Assembly (NCBI GenBank): GCA_052387675.1
Contig: JBQTIY010000007.1
Coordinates: forward strand, 62,001 to 126,000
DNA length: 64,000 nt
Source of the DNA: JBQTIY01 sp052387675
GTDB lineage: Bacteria > Planctomycetota > B15-G4
Direction of reading: 5' to 3'
Part shown: positions 58,780 to 64,000 of the stretch, piece after piece
Position numbering within the stretch: position 1 is the stretch's first letter
Layout: the number at the start of each line of letters is the position of its first letter
Translations under genes and position numbers: made by a program
Notes under the pieces: model-generated
The model's input: the letters and a program-made list of their open reading frames with translations, nothing else
Told to the model about the DNA's origin: nothing
The model's database searches: none

Positions 58780-59250
58780 ATGGTCCACGCCCACAGCAGC
58801 CGCTTCACTGCCCGCTCCTACGAGATGGACAGTTACCGCCACCTCAACAATGGCGTCTACCTGGGCTGGTTCGAGCAGGGCCGGCTGGACTACCTGCTGT
58901 CGCTGGGCTTCAGCTACGACGGCTTCGCCGACCGGAAAGAGTGGTTCGTCGTGGCGCGGACGGAAGTGGATTTCCGCGCGCCGCTGCACTTGGGCGACGA
59001 GCTCGTGCTGGAGACGCGCGTCGTGGCCTTGGGCAAAAGCAGCGTGCGCTTCCGCCAACGGCTGCTGCGCGATGGCTGCGGCCTGGCCACCGAGCGCTCG
59101 GCCCTCGCGGCCGAGGCGCTCACCGTGATGGTCTTCTCCGGCCCCGACGGCCGCTCGGTGCCGGTGCCCGCCGACTTCCGCGCGGCAGTCGGCGAACTCG
59201 GTGACGTCGGCGAGGCCGAAGCGGCGCGCAAGCCGAGCGAGACGGGCTGA
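58780..59250 (+). CDS. Acyl-CoA thioesterase, hotdog (4HBT/YbgC) family
   Basis: 156 residues. 'YEMDSYRHLNNGVYLGWFEQ' is the 4HBT active-site helix (D-x3-H-x-NN-x2-Y), followed by 'VDFRAPLHLGDELVLETRVV'. It hydrolyses an acyl-CoA or acyl-ACP thioester in the cytoplasm. The C-terminus has a short charged extension. ATG 58780 is supported by the -10-like hexamer 10 bp upstream. Whether it serves fatty-acid salvage or polyketide-type metabolism is not shown by context. Confidence 0.88.
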   Translation: MVHAHSSRFTARSYEMDSYRHLNNGVYLGWFEQGRLDYLLSLGFSYDGFADRKEWFVVARTEVDFRAPLHLGDELVLETRVVALGKSSVRFRQRLLRDGCGLATERSALAAEALTVMVFSGPDGRSVPVPADFRAAVGELGDVGEAEAARKPSETG

Positions 59251-59286
59251 GTCAGCGCGTCTGCACCGGTCAGTTCGCCGTCGTCA

Positions 59287-59493
59287 TCAGTTCGCGGTGC
59301 GCCGCGAGCTGCCGTCCTTCCAGAGGAACCAGAGGCCGACCACTCCGGCCACGATGCCCAGCACCAGGATTGGACGGCCATCGCCGGGCGGCGGCTTGGG
59401 GCCGTCGGTGCCCCACCACTTGATGCCCAGCACGGAGGCCACGATGAGAATGACCATGAACGAGGACATGAGCAGACGAACGGCGTTCTTCAT
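59287..59493 (-). CDS. Small two-helix membrane protein
   Basis: 68 residues with two hydrophobic helices (about 5-23 and 41-58) joined by a Pro/Gly loop ('GTDGPKPPPGDGRP'), ending in a basic tail. No family is recognised. It lies 18 bp after the stop of the YtkA-like membrane protein gene on the same strand, so it may be the last gene of the ferredoxin/YtkA operon. Its size makes this assignment less certain. Confidence 0.55.
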   Translation of the reverse strand: MKNAVRLLMSSFMVILIVASVLGIKWWGTDGPKPPPGDGRPILVLGIVAGVVGLWFLWKDGSSRRTAN

Positions 59494-59511
59494 GGGAGTG
59501 TCCGAAGGGTT

Positions 59512-60027
59512 CTAACGTGCGGGAGGAGCAGCCTGCGCGGGCGAGCACGTCGCCGCCCGGCGCAGCCGACGGCGCTTGATCGCCGCGGCAAGAAAGAGCA
59601 GCCCGAGGGCTACGAAGGGAAAGAGATAGATCGCAAAGTCGATGCGGCCGAGGCCGGGCGGCGTCACTTCGACGTCCACGCGCGCCTCGTGCACGGACGC
59701 CTCGTCGCGCAGGACAAGGCGCGTCGTCCACCAGCCGCCTTCCGGAAACTCAACTTCGCCGACGTAGCGCAGCGTCGTCGCGTCGGGACGCGCATCGAGA
59801 TCGACCCGCATCGGCCAGCAGGTTTCCGGCAGATGGCCGGCCACCGGCACGACGCAGATCTGCAGCTCCGAAGGCGGCGCAGGCGCCGTCTTGCCGTCCG
59901 GCGCCGTGAGCAGCACGAGAAAGGTCCCGGTGCCGATGTCCGGGTCGGTCCACACTTCCAAAATGCGCTCGCCCACGGGCTGATCGACGATGACGGGATA
60001 GGGCGGGCCGTCGTGCAGCGCTTTCAC
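59512..60027 (-). CDS. YtkA/FixH-like membrane-anchored protein
   Basis: 171 residues. An extracytoplasmic beta-sandwich ('VGERILEVWTDPDIGTGTFL', 'TLRYVGEVEFPEGGWWTTRL', 'VHEARVDVEVTPPGLGRIDF') resembles the YtkA/FixH fold. A single membrane helix at about 130-150 ('FAIYLFPFVALGLLFLAAAI') leaves a basic, Cys-containing cytoplasmic tail. There is no clear N-terminal signal. It starts with GTG 2 bp after the ferredoxin-like gene and is part of that operon. FixH-like proteins help assemble or supply metal to cytochrome oxidases. Confidence 0.65.
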   Translation of the reverse strand: MKALHDGPPYPVIVDQPVGERILEVWTDPDIGTGTFLVLLTAPDGKTAPAPPSELQICVVPVAGHLPETCWPMRVDLDARPDATTLRYVGEVEFPEGGWWTTRLVLRDEASVHEARVDVEVTPPGLGRIDFAIYLFPFVALGLLFLAAAIKRRRLRRAATCSPAQAAPPAR

Positions 60028-60028
60028 T

Positions 60029-61420
60029 TCAGCCGCCTCCCAGGAAGGTGCCGCGCATCTCCATGGGCTGAGCCATGAGCCAGAGGGCAGCCGCGAGCAG
60101 GGCCGCCAGCAGCGCGGCCCACGGCAGGAAGGCGCGCACGGTGCGCGCGGGAGCCAAGTCGGCGGCGATGCGCCAGCACACGCCGAGCGAGAGGAAGAAG
60201 CCTAGGAGCAGCAACCCGGTCTCGATCGGATCGACGCTCTCGGCGCGCAGTCCGCCCAGCCCCCAGGCCGGCTGGCCGAGCCAGGCTGCGCCGAAGGTGT
60301 CGAGCACGGTCTTCTGCGCGACGGGCACGACGGTGAACAAGCCGGTGAGCAGATGGAAGCCGTAGTGCGCCAGCCAGACCCCGAAGCCCAGCGGCACCAG
60401 ACCCCACGCAAAGCGCAGCAGCGTCGCCGACCAGGAGCTGTCGAGCCGACCCCAGCGACGGCTCGCGGCCGCGCAAAGTCCAAGCAGCACGACGGGCTCC
60501 ACCACCAGCGCAATGGCAAAGAGCAGCCCCAGCACGGCGGCTTCCGAGTTCAGGCCCAGGCGCCCGGCCATCCATGACTGCAGCGCGTAGACCGGGCTCA
60601 CCATGCCGAAGGCGTTGAGCAGCGCGCCGAAGACAAAGACGATGGCGAGCCACGAGAAGTGCGCTTGGCGCTCCGGCTCCCCCACGCCCGAGCGTGAGCC
60701 CGTGGCCCACAGCTCCGCCGCCGGCAGACGCACCGCGAGCGTGACGTTGTCGTGCGGACAGGCGCGCACGCAATCCATGCAGTACGTGCAGTCGAGATTG
60801 CCCACCTTGCGCGGCAGGAAAAGTCCCAACTCGCAGCCGCGCAGCTCGGGCTGGCCGGGCCGCCCGGAGATGCAGTCGTGTGTCGTGCAGCTCGTGCAGA
60901 CCGCCGGATCGCGCACCTGCACTTCTGTCGGCGACGCTGTGGAAGCCACAAAGTTGAACTGCCCGATCGGGCAGACCCACTTGCAGAAGGAGCCGCCGCG
61001 AAAGAGCGTGTCCACCAGGACGGCCGCCGCGAAGTAGCCGATCACCAGCCAGGCTGTGACCCAGGGCGAGGCCCAGAGGTCGAAGAGTTCGTAGGCGAAG
61101 AGCAGCGCCACGAGCAGTCCGATGGCCAGCCACTTTGTGCGCAAGGCCGCCGGCCAAGTGAAGGCCGGGCGCAGGAAACGCCGCGCCGCATCACGCACCA
61201 ACATGAAGGGGCAGGCGTAGCAGAAGACATTGCCGATCACCAAGAGCCCGGCGACGAGCAGACCCCGCCAGTGCACCCACACCAGGAGCGTGGAGAGATT
61301 GCGCGGCGCCAGTTGCGGCCCGCGCAGTCCGTGCCAGATGAGCACGGCGGCCACGAACAGCAGGGCCAAGCGCGCCACCCTGCGCACCGCCAAGGAGCGC
61401 AGCACGTGCCGGAAACTCAC
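60029..61420 (-). CDS. NapH/CcoG-like membrane ferredoxin
   Basis: 463 residues. About 10 membrane helices and clustered cysteines: 'VFCYACPF', 'FCKWVCPIGQFNF', then a 4Fe-4S region with 'CTSCTTHDC' and 'CTYCMDCVRACPHDN'. NapH/NosR/CcoG proteins pass electrons across the membrane or reduce Cu in cytochrome oxidase assembly. The GTG start overlaps the YtkA lipoprotein stop as GTGA. With YtkA-like neighbours a role in copper or high-potential electron transfer is plausible; none of nap, nos or cco structural genes is near. Confidence 0.82.
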   Translation of the reverse strand: MSFRHVLRSLAVRRVARLALLFVAAVLIWHGLRGPQLAPRNLSTLLVWVHWRGLLVAGLLVIGNVFCYACPFMLVRDAARRFLRPAFTWPAALRTKWLAIGLLVALLFAYELFDLWASPWVTAWLVIGYFAAAVLVDTLFRGGSFCKWVCPIGQFNFVASTASPTEVQVRDPAVCTSCTTHDCISGRPGQPELRGCELGLFLPRKVGNLDCTYCMDCVRACPHDNVTLAVRLPAAELWATGSRSGVGEPERQAHFSWLAIVFVFGALLNAFGMVSPVYALQSWMAGRLGLNSEAAVLGLLFAIALVVEPVVLLGLCAAASRRWGRLDSSWSATLLRFAWGLVPLGFGVWLAHYGFHLLTGLFTVVPVAQKTVLDTFGAAWLGQPAWGLGGLRAESVDPIETGLLLLGFFLSLGVCWRIAADLAPARTVRAFLPWAALLAALLAAALWLMAQPMEMRGTFLGGG

Positions 61421-61869
61421 GAGCTGCGCACATGCGGCACGTCCAGGCGGCGCTGCAGCGTGCGGCCGTCGGCCAGTTCGATGTCGATCAACACGAACCA
61501 GTCGCCGCCCATGGTGAACTGAAAGTCCGCAACGTAGCGGCCCCCGCCCGCGGCCTGCGCCTCCGCGAAGACCGGCACCATGCCGGCGTGATTCATATTG
61601 GCCTCGAGCCGAATGCTGGCCCCTGCGAGCGGCGTCGCCGGATCCTCCAGCAGCTCGAGACGCAGACGCGTGGGGCCGACCATCGGGGGCGATGGCTCAA
61701 GAGCGTGAACGAGCCGCACGCTGGGGTGGCTCTCGCTCGGCGCGGGCGGCGCACAGCCCGCCACTCCGAGCAGCAACGAGAAAAGCGCGAGCGCCAGCAG
61801 AATGGTTCTGCTGACGCCCGCGCCCCTTTGCTCTCGAACTCTTGCTCTCCGGGAGCCGGTCACGCACAT
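61417..61869 (-). CDS. YtkA-like lipoprotein
   Basis: About 150 residues. A long basic N-terminus precedes a signal helix ending in 'LLLGVAGCAP' (lipobox). The mature domain ('LRLELLEDPATPLAGASIRL', 'MNHAGMVPVFAEA', 'GRYVADFQFTMGGDWFVLID') is a typical YtkA-like domain (PF13115) with a Met/His-containing loop suited to Cu(I). ATG 61869 or GTG 61863 may be the start; GAGG lies 6 bp before the GTG. It is between the His-rich membrane protein and the NapH-like gene, overlapping the latter by 4 bp. Confidence 0.8.
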   Translation of the reverse strand: MCVTGSRRARVREQRGAGVSRTILLALALFSLLLGVAGCAPPAPSESHPSVRLVHALEPSPPMVGPTRLRLELLEDPATPLAGASIRLEANMNHAGMVPVFAEAQAAGGGRYVADFQFTMGGDWFVLIDIELADGRTLQRRLDVPHVRSS

Positions 61870-61871
61870 CC

Positions 61872-62462
61872 TCAGGCGGACCGGTTTCCGGGCAGTTTCA
61901 CGGCACAATCACAGGAGTGTTGGGCCTGCTCCGCTTGCGAGGGGAACAGGTGGTAGTACATGGCCACGACCATCGGCACGAAAACGATCGTGTTGTAGAT
62001 CAGGTGCAGTTCGACGCGCGGCACGATGAGCTGCACGAAGCTGAAGGGCACTGGCTTGCCAAACAGGTTGGCGCCGAGAATCGGCTGCGCCTGCAGCACG
62101 AAGTGCTCGATGTGGTGCCAGAACTGAATCACCAAGGCGATCGTCCACCAGGTCCGGGCGCGGCCCTTGAAGCCGTCGCGCAGCATCCAGAGGAAGGCGA
62201 GCATCACGAGCGCGTAGCCGTAGTGCATCAGCTCGGACTTGACGAGCCAGGGATACCAGAGCCCCAGCACGCCGCGCGCATCGGGCGGTGCCCAGCCCAT
62301 GACGTAGATCTGGAAGGTCTGGGCCAGGTGCTCGGCCCAGTGGGCCAGCACGATAAAGAGGAAGACGTAGTTGGCCTTCTCGTGCCATTCGCGATTCAGC
62401 TTCTGCATCAGCGTCGGCGTCGCGCCGCGCGGCAGAGAGGCTGTGTGGGCAGACGTGGTCAT
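61872..62462 (-). CDS. His-rich membrane protein of the ferredoxin/YtkA operon
   Basis: 196 residues and about five membrane helices. Histidines cluster at helix ends: 'HWAEHLAQTF', 'SELMHYGYALVML', 'FWHHIEHFVLQ' and 'LHLIYNTIVF', a pattern that could bind haem or copper. I recognise this as a conserved but unnamed family. ATG 62462 has GGAG 8-9 bp upstream. It is the first gene of the run that encodes two YtkA-like proteins and the NapH-like ferredoxin, so it may be the metal-handling core. Confidence 0.7.
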   Translation of the reverse strand: MTTSAHTASLPRGATPTLMQKLNREWHEKANYVFLFIVLAHWAEHLAQTFQIYVMGWAPPDARGVLGLWYPWLVKSELMHYGYALVMLAFLWMLRDGFKGRARTWWTIALVIQFWHHIEHFVLQAQPILGANLFGKPVPFSFVQLIVPRVELHLIYNTIVFVPMVVAMYYHLFPSQAEQAQHSCDCAVKLPGNRSA

Positions 62463-62775
62463 GCTGGAGACTCCGAAGAGAGTGTGCGGCGCCGCCTCGT
62501 CCTGGCCGGGCGACGTGCCGCGGATTGTCGGCCAAAGCGGGCGGCAGGCTAGGTGCAAAGTGCCAAGCCCGCCACCCGCAGCGGTGGCTTTTCCTCAGGC
62601 GAAACCATGATTCCTGCGCTTCGGGCGCGGCAGCCACCTGGAGTCGGGCGCTCTGCCGGGTGCAGCGCCCGGGCGCCCGTAAACAGTCAGGCGAGCCCAT
62701 AAACATTTCCCACCCAAAACAAATCTGTCACGGCCACGCCACGACCCCCTGCCCCGCGCCGGCGACCGGGAGCGC

Positions 62776-62781
62776 TAGCAT
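62776..62781 (+). promoter_or_regulatory. Candidate -10 element (TAGCAT)
   Basis: TAGCAT lies 26 bp before ATG 62808, followed by a TTTGGAGG SD. The 345-bp spacer 62463-62807 also has an AT-rich stretch at about 62690-62735 but no gene. Confidence 0.4.
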
Positions 62782-62807
62782 CGCCGCCAACCCTTTGGAG
62801 GCCCCCC

Positions 62808-63035
62808 ATGTCCAAGTCCCATCTGCGTTCCACTCTCGCTCTCAGCGCGCTCGCCCTCGCGCTCTCACTGCCGAGCTGCATCTTCGTCGCCGGCGAAGGC
62901 TGGCAAGATGCCGACGAGCTCGGCCACGGCAAGCTCAGCAAGTACGAGAAGCTGGAGAAGCGCGTGGCCACGCTCGAGAAGCACACGCTGCATCAGTGCA
63001 CGGACGATTGCCCGCTCTGTAAGCCCGCGCCCTAA
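62808..63035 (+). CDS. Small lipoprotein with coiled coil and Cys-rich tail
   Basis: 75 residues. A lipobox 'LALSLPSCIF' ends the signal peptide. The mature part has a short coiled coil ('KLSKYEKLEKRVATLEKHTL') and a tail 'HQCTDDCPLCKP' with three cysteines that could bind metal. No family is recognised. TTTGGAGG 7 bp before the ATG is one of the best SD sites in the window. Copy 5 of the dispersed repeat starts 1 bp after its stop. Confidence 0.7.
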   Translation: MSKSHLRSTLALSALALALSLPSCIFVAGEGWQDADELGHGKLSKYEKLEKRVATLEKHTLHQCTDDCPLCKPAP

Positions 63036-63036
63036 A

Positions 63037-63209
63037 CGCTCAGTGCGCCCGCGGATGGGCGCATAGTGCGCCCGCGGCGGGGTCTCGGCGGTGCCGCTCA
63101 GACACCTCGCCGACTCGGCCGCTGCGGCCGAGAGGTCGGCTCGGAACTCGCGGCACACCGACCCCCGCCGCGTCGCACCCCGCTGCATTGGCGAAAGGCA
63201 GTTGGCGAC
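63037..63209 (+). repeat. Dispersed structured intergenic repeat, copy 5 (5' unit duplicated)
   Basis: Two 5' units (63037 and 63059), then the body with loop CTG in the CTCGGCCG/CGGCCGAG hairpin, and the tail 'gaaaggcagttggcgacc'. Subfamily B. A one-base deletion relative to copies 2 and 4 (cacaccgacccccg) breaks any shared reading frame. It begins 1 bp after the small lipoprotein stop. Confidence 0.9.
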
Positions 63210-63246
63210 CGAGGTGTGCCCAAGCGGCCGCGCAAAGGGGTCCGCG

Positions 63247-64000
63247 TCAGTCGTCGTACTTGAGCACGACAAACATCTGGCCGATAGCGAAGCCCTCCGA
63301 CGCGGACTGGAAGGCCAGCTTGGACAGGGGATGCGTCGTGTCGCTGCGCTTGCGCGTCCAGGTGCCCGAGTCGCGGAAGAGCACCGCGCCCTTGTCGCCG
63401 CCCACGCGCACGTTGGTTCCCGAGTTCAGCACCTCGACGTCGTATAGATGCTCTGTGACCTCGAAGCCAAACTCTTCGCCGGAGGTGGCCTCCTCCGGCA
63501 CCTTCACGAAGTTCCCGGTCGACCTCACGAAGACCGCGCCGTTCTGGCCCACCGCGATCGCCTCCGAGCCGTCGCCCCAAGTCTGGACGTCATACAGCGT
63601 CTCTCCCGAGCCACCTGTCGTTCCCACCTCGCGCCAGTTCACGCCGCCGTCTGTGGTCTTGTAGATCGTGAGATTGACGCCCACGACGTAGCCCACGCAC
63701 GGCGTCGCGAAGGACACGCCGTGCAGATCGTTCTCCGTTGGCGAGCTCAACGTGACCCAACTGACGCCATAGTCCTCGGACTTGAGGATGCGCCCGGTGT
63801 TGCCAACGGCATACGCCGTCTCGGGCTCGGTGCAAGCGCCCGTGCTCTCGCCGACAAAGATCACCGCGTTGAGATCGGGAGTATTCGTCGCACTCGCCTG
63901 GATCCAGTTCGTCCAAGGATCGCTCGGCGACGAGGCATTGTCGGTCCGCGCTCTGAAGCCCGCAGAGCCCACGACCACGCCGTGCAGGCCGTCGCTCGCG
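63247..64000 (-). CDS. BNR/Ycf48-like propeller protein (5' end beyond window)
   Basis: The frame is open to the right edge; about 251 residues are visible. Repeats of the BNR/photosystem-assembly Ycf48 type occur: 'AVGNTGRILKSEDYGVSWVT', 'VVGVNLTIYKTTDGGVNWRE', 'AVGQNGAVFVRSTGNFVKV', 'VGGDKGAVLFRDSGTW'. They form a beta-propeller, usually secreted. Any signal peptide is outside. The end ('IGQMFVVLKYDD') is acidic and not the shared C-terminal domain of the FG-GAP proteins. Function is unknown. Confidence 0.8.
   Translation of the reverse strand, partial: ASDGLHGVVVGSAGFRARTDNASSPSDPWTNWIQASATNTPDLNAVIFVGESTGACTEPETAYAVGNTGRILKSEDYGVSWVTLSSPTENDLHGVSFATPCVGYVVGVNLTIYKTTDGGVNWREVGTTGGSGETLYDVQTWGDGSEAIAVGQNGAVFVRSTGNFVKVPEEATSGEEFGFEVTEHLYDVEVLNSGTNVRVGGDKGAVLFRDSGTWTRKRSDTTHPLSKLAFQSASEGFAIGQMFVVLKYDD

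Noticed and set aside
62571..62592. Hairpin with a T-tract (GCCACC..GGTGGC then TTTT) as a terminator
   Set aside because: On the plus strand no gene precedes it; on the minus strand the T-tract is on the wrong side. It may be a chance hairpin.
62463..62700. Cobalamin riboswitch upstream of the His-rich membrane protein
   Set aside because: A GCCACC-like string is present, but the remaining B12-box and pairing elements could not be found.
62865..63272. Possible small proteins encoded by the dispersed repeat ('FRADLSAASAESARCLSGTA' on the minus strand)
   Set aside because: One-base insertions/deletions among the five copies shift the frame, while base pairing is kept. The conservation is of structure, not of protein.
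1..64000. tRNA, rRNA or transposase genes
   Set aside because: I looked for T-loop motifs, rRNA cores and DDE-type ORFs and saw none that hold up.

Overview
This is GC-rich bacterial chromosomal DNA, densely packed on both strands, with about 63 protein genes and no rRNA, tRNA, CRISPR array or transposase that I can recognise. The most likely source is a Planctomycetota-like or other large-genome environmental bacterium. The grounds are a split cytochrome b/Rieske complex fused to a giant multihaem c subunit, several FG-GAP/VCBS secreted proteins sharing a C-terminal domain, many Ala/Pro-rich lipoproteins, and many starts without a Shine-Dalgarno (SD) sequence. The phylum is an inference.

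1-12.5 kb is an exopolysaccharide locus: a glycosyltransferase (cut by the left edge), a Wza-type export lipoprotein, a Wzz-like chain-length protein, a BY-kinase relative that has lost its ATP-binding motifs, an O-antigen polymerase/ligase fused to a glycosidase-like domain, and a Wzx-type flippase. On the other strand are a GT2 glycosyltransferase, a CBS-domain protein, the initiating sugar-phosphate transferase, an orphan EboE-like protein and a GlsB/YeaQ membrane protein. 12.5-26.7 kb is mixed: secreted proteins, an aldehyde dehydrogenase, two small enzyme-like proteins, a DEAD-box helicase, three tandem SHOCT-like membrane paralogues, RsgA, a B12-binding radical SAM enzyme, a GIDE-domain protein, and two Na+-coupled transporters (DAACS, and NSS with its small subunit).

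26.7-37.4 kb centres on a respiratory operon on the minus strand: HEAT-repeat membrane protein, Rieske protein, cytochrome b N-half, cytochrome b C-half, then a 1257-residue octahaem cytochrome c with a coiled coil. It is divergent from a DedA/ATP-grasp fusion. 37.5-45.6 kb has a TRL-like lipoprotein and a tightly overlapping operon: ABC ATPase, permease, PDZ lipoprotein, two VCBS proteins and a cardiolipin synthase. 45.9-54.4 kb has a DinB protein, a lower-GC lipoprotein gene, an ornithine-lipid operon (olsB, olsA, DinB, TANGO2-like), a persulfide dioxygenase-rhodanese, and a fused FAD monooxygenase/OYE enzyme. 54.6-64 kb has FG-GAP proteins, RfbC, a thioesterase, a membrane FeS/YtkA operon and a right-edge BNR-type protein.

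The most unusual feature is a dispersed intergenic element of about 130-175 bp in five copies (26675, 27955, 45571, 54395, 63037). All have the same orientation, and four start within 10 bp after a stop codon. Its ends pair with each other, with one compensatory base-pair change, and enclose further hairpins. Its 5' unit is amplified two- and three-fold in two copies. I cannot match it to a described family from memory.
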